Shown: positions 46,423-56,721, numbered from the stretch's first letter. The stretch: 64,000 nucleotides of DNA from Ceratopteris richardii (GCA_020310875.1 CM035444.1:17077977-17141976); one strand, 5' to 3'. Notes: a model not told the origin generated them from the sequence alone. Translations and numbers: made by a program.

Positions 46423-47320
46423 CACTTAGGGGTCACAATCAAGGTCAATCTAAAAGATTATACATTTAGAGATGTACCTCCCCTACAGCGAAACCCTATC
46501 ACAAGGCTCAAGAAGATTCAATCTTTGTGCATTCTAAACATTCATCTGATCCATCTTGGATGCATGAAGGTACTCATTTGTGAATGTGCAATGTTGCAGA
46601 GGAAGAGGAAAGATGCTTAAAAGTGAGAGAAGAAGGAAATCCTCCAGGAGATAGATCAGTTAGAGACCCAGCCTACACACTGATGATCTTTCCGAATGAG
46701 GAATTTGAGCCTCATGGTTGGGCAGAAATCTTAGCCACCATGGACATTCTTGTCAATGAAGAACAATGGACACCTCATTGTGATGAGGAGGGTTATGATA
46801 TTTTAGTATTCATGTGTCAGCCCTTGCTAGAAGAATGTGACCCTAGTGATGTCATAGAAGAGGAAGATAATGACGATGATCTAGAGTCCATTGTGATGGA
46901 TAGTTGCTTTAACTCAGATGAGCACTATCTAGAAGATATAGGAGTATTTAACCAAAACGAAGAAGAACCTCTCACAAGCATCAAAACTGTAAATTCAAAG
47001 GATGGAAGTGAAGTAGTCAAAATAAAAAGAAAGGAAAATTAGTGAAACAAGAAGAGGAGAAATCATTGTTTGAAGTACTAGAGAATTTCAAGAAATATGA
47101 AGTTGAAGACCAAAAAAGTTTGGTACAAATGCCGAAGAGGGAGGCCACCACACGAGAAGAATAAGATAATAAAGAAAAGGCCAAAAAAATTGTAGTAACC
47201 ATTGAAGAGAAAGAAGGGTGATGTATGTACATAGGAGTAGACCTAAGTGCAAAAGAAGAAGCAAAGCTTGTAGCTTTATTAAGAAGACCTAAAGAGGGTA
47301 GATCCAAAAATATGTTCTCA
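46423..47320 (+). pseudogene. A1 acidic spacer
   Basis: The plus-strand frame 46584-47042 holds the family-specific acidic spacer: EEFEPHGWAEILATMDILVN, EQWTPHCDEEGYDILVFM and DDDLESIVMDSCFN. The remainder up to reverse transcriptase is lysine/glutamate-rich. No known domain. Confidence 0.75.
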
Positions 47321-47321
47321 T

Positions 47322-48230
47322 ATGATCCCCAAGATAGTTGATGCCAAGCCCACCAAACAGAAGCCCTACACATATAATGACAGTTATGCAGCCAAAATCA
47401 AAGAAGAAATTGATAGACTGATTGAAGCTAGATTTATCTATAAGATTGAGCATACTAAATGGGTGTCCCCCATTGTAGTGGTGTGCAAGAAGAATGGAAA
47501 GTTACGAGTGTCTACTAACCTTAAAAATGTTAATGCCGCAATGACCACGGATAGCTATCTGCTTCCAATCATTGAACATTTATTGGATCATGTTGTAGGC
47601 AAGGAAGTTTATAGCTTCCTTGATGGGTTTTCAGGTTACAACCAAGTAGCCATTGCCCTAGAAGATCAACACAAAACGGCCGTTGCCATAGAGTGGGGAA
47701 TCTTTGCATTTCATGTGATGCCATTTCGGCTCACCAATGCACCTGCAACATTCCAAAGGCTCATGTGTCATGTCTTCAAAGAGTCCTTGTGAAAGAGATT
47801 AGAAGTATATGTAGATGATTTGTGTGCTCATTCCCAAGAAAGAAGATACCACATCCCTGAGCTCAGACAACTCTTCAACAAGTGTAGAGAATACCGAGTG
47901 TGTTTGAACCCAAAAAAGTGTGTGTTCATGGTACATCAAGGTAAGATCTTAGGTCATATTATTTCTAAGAATGGAATATCAACAAATGAGGACAAAGTAA
48001 GAGCCATAGCGGAATTGTCGAGGCCAAGGAATGTAAAAGAGGTACAAGCCTTTATGGGCCATTGTGGATATTACGGTAGGTTTATCCACATGTATGCAAT
48101 CATAGCTAAACCTCTTTATGCCTTACTGAAAAATTTTGACTCGAATGACAAATGTGAAAATTCCTTCAATGAGCTGAAGAGACATTTGTGCACAGCACCA
48201 ATATTGACCACTCTTGATTGGAATAAACCA
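47322..48230 (+). pseudogene. A1 reverse transcriptase region
   Basis: Plus-strand frames 47322-47792 and 47820-48494 (first part): IEHTKWVSPIVVVCKKNGKL, YSFLDGFSGYNQVAIALEDQ, MPFRLTNAPATFQRLMCHV, then AHSQERRYHIPELRQLFNKC, LGHIISKNGISTNEDKVRAI and MGHCGYYGRFIHMYAIIAKP. Ty3/Gypsy reverse transcriptase, broken. Confidence 0.88.
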
Positions 48231-48610
48231 TTCCATGTTCATGTGGATGCATCAAATCATGCAATAGGATGTGTGTTGTCACAACCAACATGTGAAGGAA
48301 ATCTAGATCTGCCTGTAGAATATGCTGGTAGACAACTAAATGCGGCTGAACGAAACTATACAGTGACCGAGAGAGAAGGTTTAGGCATGGTATACGCTTT
48401 GAAGAGTTTTAGACACTATCTATTGGCCAACAAGTTCAAGCTTTTCACTGATCATCAAGCTTTATTATATTTGGCCACTAAGCAATACGCTTAGTAAGAT
48501 GGTTCCTCTTACTAATGGAATACAATTTTGAAGTGGTTGTTAGGAAAGGTAGGAACCACCTTAGGGCAGACCACCTTTCTTGCATCACTTCAAGAGAGTC
48601 ACTGCAAGGA
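48231..48610 (+). pseudogene. A1 RNase H region
   Basis: FHVHVDASNHAIGCVLSQPT, AERNYTVTEREGLGMVYALK, FRHYLLANKFKLFTDHQALL and YNFEVVVRKGRNHLRADHLS on the plus strand. Gypsy RNase H. Confidence 0.88.
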
Positions 48611-48932
48611 GTGTCTGATGAACTACCTAATGCATATCTGTTCAATTTAGAAATTGTTCCTAAATGGGCAAGTAAGTTGGTACCTATCATGACCTTCGGA
48701 CCCACAAATAAGAATGTGAAAACAAACAAAGAAGAAATTGTAAGATCACAAAAATATCAAAAATTGGCAAGAAGTATGTACAAACAAGATACAGAGGGTG
48801 TATTAGCCCTTTGTGTTGAGGATGATGAACATAGTAGTTGGTTGCAACTAGCCCATGAAGGATTGCTAGGAAATCACTATTCTAAACAATGAACATTGGA
48901 GAATCTGAAATGTTTAGGAGTGTATTGGCCTA
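48611..48932 (+). pseudogene. A1 integrase, first part
   Basis: SSWLQLAHEGLLGNHYSKQ and the following NLKCLGVYWP match the zinc-binding end of A2 integrase. The coding sequence stops at the start of element G, and the rest of A1 integrase is not in the window. Confidence 0.82.
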
Positions 48933-49982
48933 TGTTGGAGAATCAATCACAAATTGGACATAAAGTTGAACATCCAAGTCTAAGAAGAAAAGCACATGCC
49001 TATGTGAAGGGACAATTTCACACATGTATTATAATTTTAAAGTAGGTTTTAACTTTAGTTCTAGAGTTTTTCAATAATCACGAGATTGAGAAAATCTATA
49101 TCAGTTAGTTTGTATCAACTGACGCGGTGAGACGAGAGGTAGCTAGAGTGAGAAAAAAATCATTTTCTATGACTGAGTATAGTCAGGCTTCTCTGAGTAA
49201 CAAAGCACTTGTAAACTTTTGAGTTTTTCATAGTTATGAGAAGAACCAAGTAAAGTTCTATGTATGAGACTCTCTCCTCCATCTTCATGCTTTGCCTAGT
49301 GTGTAATGATCTCAAAAGTTGAAGTTTTCCAAGCAACTCGATGCTTAACATCGAGTTTGAACTGATAAGTTCTAATCTTATTCTTTGAGTTTTAACTACT
49401 ATTAAATGTTCTTGAAAACATGAGTTTTGTGGACCAACTCGATGCGTGGCATCAAGTTTCAGCATGAAGTTGATATCTAGCATCAAATTGCCACATAAAA
49501 GTTCTTTCATTCATGCTTGCGGTTCACGGAGGTAGTTTAGATGTTGAAAAATTGGCCTATAGCACACCGATTTGATGCCCAGCATCGAATTCTTATTGCA
49601 AGTCGATGCTAGGCATCGAATTCGCATAATAGGGACATTTTTTTACTTAAATAGACAAGATTTCCAATTTTGGCAGCTCATACATAGTCATCTTGTGAAG
49701 GCCATAACTTGATGTGTAGTGCTCCATTTTTAGCAAGTAATAGCTTTTTGAAAATTTCTTCTCTTCTACTTTCATCCACCAAAAGATCGTGGAGAAATAA
49801 TATTTGTGCTAAGAGAAATAAGCAAAAGAGTGAAGGTATGTCATTTTAGTGACTAGAAATTTCTGAAGAAGCAAAGTTCTTAGTTTAAGCAGTCATTTCT
49901 CAAAGGTTGGAGAAGTATTGAGTTAATGGTGACCATAGAGGTGTTCTAGTGTCACATTAATCCATTTCTTGTGTATAAACAA
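48933..49982 (+). repeat. G 5' LTR
   Basis: Begins TGTTGGAGAATCAATCACAA, close to the start of the J LTR (TGTTGGAGCAAACCAATCAC), and ends next to the primer site. No second copy is visible, so the limits are inferred. It contains five palindromic units (49336-49625). Confidence 0.7.
49336..49625 (+). repeat. Five imperfect palindromes in the G LTR
   Basis: Units at about 49336-49357, 49435-49459, 49466-49490, 49568-49592 and 49598-49625 follow the pattern CTCGATGC-(3-5 bases)-GCATCGAG or a mutated form such as TTGATATCTAGCATCAA. They lie in two clusters separated by ordinary sequence. Confidence 0.85.
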
Positions 49983-49983
49983 G

Positions 49984-49995
49984 TGTTATCAGAGC
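49984..49995 (+). other. G primer-binding site
   Basis: TGTTATCAGAGC, one base from the initiator-Met primer consensus. Confidence 0.8.
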
Positions 49996-50190
49996 AAAAA
50001 GGTTCTAGAGAGTAGAAGGCGTCAAAGGTACGAGAAGTTTTGGAAAGTTTTAATTAAAGTTTGAAAGTTGAAGCATTCAAAGACACAAGGAATTGGAGGA
50101 TTATTTTAAAAATATATTCATACACAAAGAACTCCAAATGTATTATTCTTTAGCCTTTAAACTTACATGTTGAAGTAGAAGCAAAGAATT

Positions 50191-51148
50191 ATGGCAAATC
50201 ATATCTCCATTGACAAACTCGATGGAGATAATTATCTTGTATGGGTAATGAGAATGGAAGCCTTACTTATGAGTAGGTATCTCATGGTGTACATAACACG
50301 TGAAGAAGAGAAGCCAGTATTTGAACATGAAAGCCGACCAAAGAAAGAGGAACTTCATGCTTTAAAACATTGGCAGAAGAAGGATGCAAGTGCAAAAGCT
50401 TACATCTACAATACAATCTCAGATCATTTGCTACCACACATCAGAGGATTGGAATCAGCTGAAGATGTATGGAATGCATTGGAATATCATTTCCAAAGCA
50501 AGGAAAGCAAGTCTATGATCAGATTTTACAACATTCAAGAAGAAGCCAAGTCAAAGTATTAGTGATTATGTCACTAAGATGAAGGATCTAGTAGATAGAC
50601 TTGGATCCATAGATGAAGATGTTGAAGATCATAGATTGATTGCTCAATTGCTTGCAGGTTTGAGAGGAGATGAAAGGTGGAAACCTTTTGTTTTGTCAAT
50701 AGAATTTTCTTTGAATCATTATGCTCCATATTTGAATCAATTGCTTGGCTTGATGCTCACATTTGAGCAAGACTTGAAGGGAGATGGACATAAAGGACAA
50801 AGTTTTCCAATGTACATGAAGAACAAGAAGAACGGAGATAAAGTTAAAGCAAAGGATGAAGAGGAATCGAGTTCTCAAGTTTATTATGCAAGAGGTAAAG
50901 GCACTGGTAGAGGAAGAGCAAGAATTTTTGGAAGAGGAAGATGTAATCAGAATAACAATAACAAGGCTTGTTGGATTTGTGGATTGCGTAATCATTTGGC
51001 TCATGACTGTTGGCATAATGAGCAAGGATCAAATCAAAATCAGAATAACAATAGCAGAGGCAGAGGTGGAAGATATCAAAGTAATTTTCAAAGAGGTAGA
51101 CAAAATCAAAGAGGGGGTTATGGTAGAGGTGGAGGCATATGGAGTTAG
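50191..51148 (+). pseudogene. G gag (UBN2) with zinc knuckle
   Basis: Plus-strand frames 50191-50562 and 50579-51148: IDKLDGDNYLVWVMRMEALL, HWQKKDASAKAYIYNTISDH, LPHIRGLESAEDVWNALEYH, GLRGDERWKPFVLSIEFSLN, MLTFEQDLKGDGHKGQ, then a glycine/arginine-rich region around the knuckle CWICGLRNHLAHDC. Closest in this window to J gag. Confidence 0.9.
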
Positions 51149-51725
51149 TGTGCTAAGTCAATTTATGCACAAGCCAAGGATACCTCACTTAGAGGTTGCT
51201 AAAAGAATCTTGAAGTATCTCAAGGGTACACAAAACCATGGTTTGTACTTTCCTTACACTTCAGATATTGACATAAAAGTTTATTCAGATGCAGATTGGG
51301 CAGGATGCAAAGATGATAGGAGAAGCACTTCAAGATACATTTCTTTTGCAGGTGACAAACCAATTTCATGGTCTGCAAAGAAGCAACCAACTGTTGCATT
51401 GTCTTCTACAGAAGCAGAGTATAGAGGGCTAGCTAATGCCACTCAAGAAGCAATTTGGATTAAGCTTTTGTATTCAGAATTGGGCTTATATACTAGGCCT
51501 CCAATTATCTTTGGAGATAATACAAGTTCTCTTCACCTTGCAGCTAATCCTATCTATCATGCCAGGACCAAACACATAGAAGTTCATTATTATTATGTGA
51601 GAGAGAAGTTACTAAGAAAGGACATTCAGCTGACCTATGTGTCAACCAACATGCAATGTGCAGATTTGCTGACTAAAGCTTTGGATGGGACCAAACTTTG
51701 CAGGTTCAAATCTATGATTGGATTG
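51149..51725 (+). pseudogene. G RNase H
   Basis: Plus-strand coding from SVLSQFMHKPRIPHLEVAKR through YSDADWAGCKDDRRSTSRY, ALSSTEAEYRGLANATQEAI, DNTSSLHLAANPIYHARTKH and YVSTNMQCADLLTKALDGTK. Almost the same as the end of D (14601-15200) and also near J-type elements. Reverse transcriptase proper is not present before it. Confidence 0.9.
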
Positions 51726-51775
51726 TAGGATGTACTTGAAGATTGAAGATGAAGACTTAAGCCAAAATGTTTGGC

Positions 51776-52190
51776 TTGAGGGGGAGCTGTTGGTGTAAAT
51801 TACAAGCCTACACATTTGGCTTGGAAGACATCATGAAGACTCCACATGCATGAAGAACCATAGGAACATATGCTAGTGGTTTATTACCACTTTGCCTCAC
51901 TGTAAAAGTCTAATTTGACTTAGAATCTTTTGTAATCACCTACCTAAGTGATTCGTGGAAAAGTAGATCACTTGATTGAGAGAATATCTCCAAAATTTTA
52001 GATGCTTGATCATAGGAAGCCAAAGATCTGAACTTGAATTCAAATCCTAAGTCATTTCCTATAAAATTGGATGTGAAAAAGTCACGGGTAGATCACTCCA
52101 TTCCTGAAGCTCATTCTGTTGAGCTTGTGTGTGTGTAAGGACTATACCATAGCCTACACCTCTCTACACCATTTGGCAATGCTAGACATG
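51776..52190 (+). repeat. G polypurine tract and partial 3' LTR
   Basis: TTGAGGGGGAG is followed at 51788 by TGTTGGTGTAAATTACAAGC, which resembles the start of the D LTR (minus-strand TGTTGGTGCATTTTACCCAA). The LTR is interrupted at 52191 by A3. Confidence 0.8.
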
Positions 52191-52889
52191 TGTTAGCAGC
52201 AGACAAGGAACTGAAGGACTGACGAGGCATGGCAGTCAGAGAAGAGAGTCAGAGGGGAGAGAAGGTACAAGCAGACAAGGGAGTCAACGACGATCTGGCA
52301 AGTAGGCCAATAATTTTCTTCATGAAGAAGCAAGTACGAGCATTCACGCAGATCTAGCACTAAGGAAACCCTTTAATTTTTCAAAATCCTTACACAAATT
52401 AAAAGTGATTCTCATCACTAACAACCCCTGTAAATACCATATTCACCTTTTTGTAGCTCCATTTTGTGCAAGCCGAGGAGTCCTCGAGCTTGAGGAGCCT
52501 TAGAAGTAGTTGCTTACCAATTTTCGTAATTTTTAGATCTCGTTTGAGCCCTCAAATAAGCTCTGGAACCTAATTTTTAACTAGGCCGGACACTAGGTCT
52601 GAACAGGGCCAAAGCTAGTCAAAAACTATAAAAGGAGCTAGAGAGCTCATTTTTGAGGTTAGATTGTAATTGAAACGAACTTGTAAGAGCTTTTTGAAAG
52701 TAATCCAAGAACTCCATTGCTCCTCACTCTTTGTCTTGCCGTGTGTGCGCGTGTGTATGTATGTGTGTGCATGTTTGTGTGCTTCTCACTCACGCACTTG
52801 TGCCTCCACTTGCTCGAGGTCTTCATACCATCCTCACGTCTTCCCGGATTGACATTAAAGGAGGTGCTACTCATCACTGAGCTACACCA
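52191..52889 (+). repeat. A3 5' LTR
   Basis: 699 bases, begins TGTTAGCAGCAG and ends GCTACACCA. TATA-type ACTATAAAAGGAGC at about 52627-52640 and a GT-rich run at about 52738-52780, both also present in the A1 and A2 LTRs. Confidence 0.88.
52627..52640 (+). promoter_or_regulatory. Conserved TATA-type element of the A-family LTR
   Basis: AACTATAAAAGGAG; the same block stands at about 1958-1968 in A1 and, inverted, at about 44125-44137 in A2. It lies about 250 bases before the primer site, the expected place for the promoter that makes genomic RNA. Confidence 0.65.
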
Positions 52890-52894
52890 AATTT

Positions 52895-52912
52895 TGGCGC
52901 CGTTGTCGAGGA
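52895..52912 (+). other. A3 primer-binding site (tRNA-Asp type)
   Basis: TGGCGCCGTTGTCGAGGA, two differences from the tRNA-Asp complement, five bases after the LTR. Confidence 0.9.
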
Positions 52913-52989
52913 TCGAACTTTGAGGACGAGCGTGTGATGGTAAGACGTAGAGTTGACGCGTTGGAGTTGTAGGTATTTTCTTCACTTTC

Positions 52990-53065
52990 ATCTATTTTCT
53001 TGTTTTTTCTTCACCATCTTCATCACCATCATCATCATCACCATCTCCCACCTCCATCTCCATCA
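52990..53065 (+). repeat. CAT/CACCAT microsatellite in A3 leader
   Basis: A simple run (CATCACCATCATCATCATCACC) at the same leader position as in A1 and A2. The open frame 53000-53359 starts in it and is probably not a gene. Confidence 0.85.
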
Positions 53066-53260
53066 TCGCAAAAATCTTCAGTTTTGATCATATCACCATC
53101 TCCACCTCATTTCCTTCATTCTACTTGTGAGAGAGAGCGAGAGAGCGATATTGCTTGCACTGTTTTTGCATGTTTGTTGTGTTTCTTGCAGGTATCATCA
53201 TCATCATCCCCGCCAGCACGCTGCGTAGGTACGAAACTCATCGAATCTGTCTCGCAGTCG

Positions 53261-53875
53261 CCAGCCTCTGTCGATCGCGATCGACAGAAAATTCGATCAT
53301 TTGGTAAAACAAAGTTCACCACTAGCACAAGCATGATGAGCACTTCCCAAATCACCTAAAATAGTAGAAAAATTCCGTGATTTTCTGTCAATCGCGACCG
53401 ACAGCCTCTGTCAATCGTGACCGACAGACCCTGTCAATCGCAACCGACAGATCCTGTCGATCGCGACCGACAGATCCTGTCGATCGCGACCGACAGACTT
53501 CACGACCGACAGACTGCCACGTACGACCCTGTCAATCGCGATTGACACCGTCGATCGCGATCGACAGCCATGACCGACACCTTTGTCAGTCGCGATTGAC
53601 ACCGTCGATCGCGACCGACTGAAATTCAATGATTGATTGACTTTTGCGCGTAGCCACGTGTCCATCGCGACTGATAGGCCCTCGATTGACTGAAATTTCG
53701 GCGAAAAACCCGGAAAACGTGTCGATCGCGATTGATACCGTCGATCGCGATTGACAGCCACGATCGACTCTGTCGATCGCGATTGACACTGTCGATCGTG
53801 ACTGACAGGCCCGACGGACATCTCTGTCAATCGCGATTGACAGACCTGTCGATCGCGATTGACAGGCTTTTCGAC
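53261..53875 (+). repeat. A3 leader array of CTGTCGATCGCGATTGACAG units
   Basis: At least 17 near-palindromic 20-base units (YTGTCRATCGYGAYYGACAG) plus partial ones, either abutting or separated by 5-60 bases. Arms TGTC/GACA and core ATCGCGAT are kept. Apparent frames on both strands (53377-53622, 53411-53878) only translate the repeat. Confidence 0.93.
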
Positions 53876-54678
53876 CAAAAATTAGGGTTTGTTTTTGTTC
53901 AAAATTGGGGATAATTTTGGGGCTAAATAGTCAATCCATTAGCATTTCTGGAGGTTCCTACACTTGAGATTGGGGAGAAAACCCTAGGATCTGTCAGCCA
54001 GATTGAATCCTGTCTTAACCCCCTAAACCCTGAACAGTCATAACTTTTTCATACGAAATCCATTTTTTGAGCTCTTGGGCTTGTCGGAAAGCTCGTGGCA
54101 TATACTTTTAGATAATGTGTGGATTTTCAGATAGGGTATTTTGAAGTTGACCATAACCAGGGGGATCAAAGTCAGGGGTCTTTAGAATTGTTTTCCTAAA
54201 AATCACTATGCAAGTTAGTGTGTGTGCTACAGGAATGAAAATCATCGGTTCTGTCTTTAGAATTTAAATCTTAAAGCTAGCGTTGGAACTCTTACAGATC
54301 TATTGAGAGCATCGAAAGGCGTTCTAAGCAAGTGTAAGTGCAAGCTTGGGAACACACTTCCTAGGCATTCAAGGCAACCAAGAAGGAAACAAAAGGTTGG
54401 AAATTCTCAACTCCCTTTGTCAATTCCTAGCTTAGGCTAAGAACGACTAGTGATAGGAGTAAGCCAGGGCGACGATAAGCAGTTATCAAGTTGAAGACTA
54501 CCTAAAAACTCAAGTTCAAGTTAAAAACCTAATCTCTGTACTGTCGATAACATAAAGGAAAAGAACCTAACGTGGAACGATCAACTCCAAGTACGAAAAC
54601 TGCTCAAGTATTCCTGACGACGCAATATCAGACAAGATCATAAACACGATAATCAACATAAAAAAGGGGATTAAGTAA
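53876..54678 (+). other. A3 leader after the array
   Basis: No gene seen. Block CATAACTTTTTCATACGAAAT (about 54040) is shared with A2 (minus strand, about 42630), so this is ordinary leader of the family that precedes gag. Confidence 0.6.
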
Positions 54679-55230
54679 TTGGTACAAAAGGACTCTGCAA
54701 CGAGGTTGTACTCTGGACAAAAATTGGGCTACTTAAATAGGCATATGAACCTTAGATTAGGACGACATCTAGTAAGGGATAGACAAAGTCTTAGGTCTTC
54801 AGAGGCTAGTGTCAACCACACTGCTAGGTCGTGGGCCCAGCAGTTGAGCCACCACTCCTACTACCCAAGTTCTGAGACTAGTGAATCCGAGATGTCTCAA
54901 GGTATGGAGAGACCTATAGGAAGTTCAGGAGTGCCATACCTGCACAGGGTAGAAGGCCCGTACAAGACTCAGCTGGAATACCTTAGGACCAACCGATTAG
55001 GTGCCAGCATCTATGAGGACGGCCTAGGAAGGTCTGTGGTACAGATTAAGAATCCTGACCAATCCATTGGACTAGAGCACCCAGCTGTCAAGTTTGAAAA
55101 TGGAGCATACTTGGACAAAGAAGGAACCATATACGTAGTCACCAGTCACCCAGATAGGACGGACGAATTTGGAAATGTGATCCCAGAAGCGGACCTAGGG
55201 GACCTAGAGCAAGGAAACATGGGTACATAA
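54679..55230 (+). pseudogene. A3 gag, N-terminal part
   Basis: 183-residue frame. It carries a basic start and a conserved stretch SIGLEHPAVKFENGAYLDKE followed by TIYVVTSHPDRTDEFGNVIP, which is also found in A2 (42052-42243). It belongs to the gag polyprotein of the family; this N-terminal domain has no name I recognise. Confidence 0.75.
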
Positions 55231-55386
55231 CCTAGAACCCCTCGAGGTAAATCGGTTCTCACTAGGATTATCACACCGGAGTGGATTCCCCAAGACAACA
55301 AGAGCATAGATCTGCTTCTCAATTGAGAGACTGACGAAGCCTTTTGGAGGTACAAATCTGATCAGCCAACTGATATAGGAACAATC

Positions 55387-56685
55387 ATGATCTATGAGTT
55401 TAAGGATCCTGATAGCCCAGGTAGAGTGACCTACTTAGATCACGCTTCGGAGAGGATCTTTGTGGTGACAGAACATGATAGGCATGCTTACACTTGGAAG
55501 GGTGAATTCGTTTTCCCCCAACCAAGATCGAATGTATCCTATGGTCACCCTGGTGCTGGAACATCCCAAGCTCATGGAATGCAAAGAGATAGAAGTAGAG
55601 ATAGACCAGAAGTAAGCTTTGCCAACCCAGTGGGCAGAGAAAGAACGAGGACGGAAACAAATAGAGTAGAACCTGAGATACTTAGAGCTCACAGGAATCA
55701 AAGAAATGCGGATGAGTTCCCTCTACCACGACCTAGAGAGCACACAAGAACCTTGAGACCGACTCAGCTAGTTAAGTCCATGAAGAACTACTTCGATGGC
55801 ACTGGAGATCCATACGATCATGTGGCTGAGTTTAGGCAAGTCTTGAGAGCTGAACAAGTGGAGGATCTATTCACGCAGTACAATGCCTTTGGTCTGACCC
55901 TTAGGAACACTGCCCTGACATGGTTTCAGCCACTAAATGAGAGGCAGTTCAGGAGCATAGACCAACTCCTAGAGGCTTTCATTATTGAATTCTCTAAGAG
56001 TGGCATAAGGCATAATACCTCCTCGCTGATTCACAGCTTCAAGCAAACCCCTCAAGAAACCGTGAGACTTGCAGGAAGAAGATTTAGGCAATACTTAGAA
56101 AGATGCCCTGTCTCGGAGCTTCCCCCACCAGCTAAGCAAGTGGCTTTATTCCTGGATGGATTGCTAAGTACTAAATTGAGATCTTATGTGTACTTGAAGG
56201 ACCCTAGGACCATAGAAGAGTGTGTGCACATGTGCATTGACATCGAGGATAACCTAGGGGAGGAGTTAGAGCTTTCCAAGATATACAAAGATTTGGATAG
56301 TGCCTCTAACCTCTCTTCCACGCAATCCACATCGATTGAGGAACTTGTAGAGAAAGTTGCTCAGAAACTAGGTGTCTCTAGCAAACAAATTCCGAGATTT
56401 GCCCCTGTAAAAAGATGTTATACTTGTGGCGGCGACCACATGGCGAATGTATGTCCCATTATGGCTCAACCCCAAGTAAATCCTAGTAGCCAGTACTGCA
56501 CCATAGAACGAAGATACACCAATCACACCACGCAAGATTGCCCATACAATAAGCAAGCGGTTAGGCAAACCTACCTTCAGCCATACCCTCAACAAGGAAG
56601 ATACCAGAATCAGTACCCACCTCAGCAATACGCTAGGCCTCAGCAAAATTACCAACCGCAACATCAGGCCCAACTGAGACCTTAG
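55387..56685 (+). pseudogene. A3 gag, capsid-like part with zinc knuckle
   Basis: 432-residue frame. The retrotransposon gag domain spans about residues 130-290 (LVKSMKNYFDGTGDPYDHVA, FGLTLRNTALTWFQPLNERQ, FSKSGIRHNTSSLIHSFKQT, RFRQYLERCPVSELPPPAKQ). A knuckle CYTCGGDHMANVC lies at about residue 345, followed by a degenerate one (YCTIERRYTNHTTQDCPYN), then a glutamine/tyrosine-rich tail. Confidence 0.88.
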
Positions 56686-56721
56686 CCAGTGTTAGCATAA
56701 CAACCAACTGCTCCTACGAAT

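Larger units (their letters stand above)
1810..48932 (+). mobile_element. A1: old Ty3/Gypsy element, host of all other insertions
   Basis: A1 survives in three plus-strand segments: about 1810-3489 (5' LTR, primer site, leader array, start of gag), 21271-22239 (central gag), and 44482-48932 (end of gag, protease, reverse transcriptase, RNase H, start of integrase). The segments match the uninterrupted homologous regions of sister A3 and stop exactly at the borders of C, A2 and G. Gene order gag-PR-RT-RH-IN is that of Ty3/Gypsy, and the tRNA-Asp primer site is typical of Athila/Tat-like plant lineages. It is broken in many places besides the insertions. It must predate everything nested in it; its 3' LTR is not in the window. 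Confidence 0.85.
48933..52190 (+). mobile_element. G: chimeric Copia element in A1 integrase
   Basis: Plus-strand order: 5' LTR (48933-49982), primer site, gag (50191-51148), RNase H only (about 51149-51725), polypurine tract, start of a 3' LTR (51788-52190) that is cut by element A3. Most of pol is absent. The two LTRs are not alike: the 5' one starts like that of J, the 3' one and the RNase H resemble D. So G looks like a recombinant of two Copia families. Target duplication cannot be checked because the 3' end is beyond the window or lost. Broken. Confidence 0.82.

Noticed and set aside
52670-52923. Small frames with VCVYVCVCMFVC
   Set aside because: They translate the GT-rich microsatellite of the A-family LTR, also seen at 2007-2225 and 22271-22492.
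53261-53875. Possible centromeric or telomeric satellite
   Set aside because: The array is short, is confined to the leader of one element, and the unit (about 20 bases) is neither telomere-like nor a typical 150-180 base satellite.
53377-53878. Open frames on both strands rich in SRLTPSIATD-type and SVAIDR-type repeats
   Set aside because: They only translate the 20-base palindromic DNA repeat of the A3 leader; a self-complementary repeat yields similar frames on both strands.
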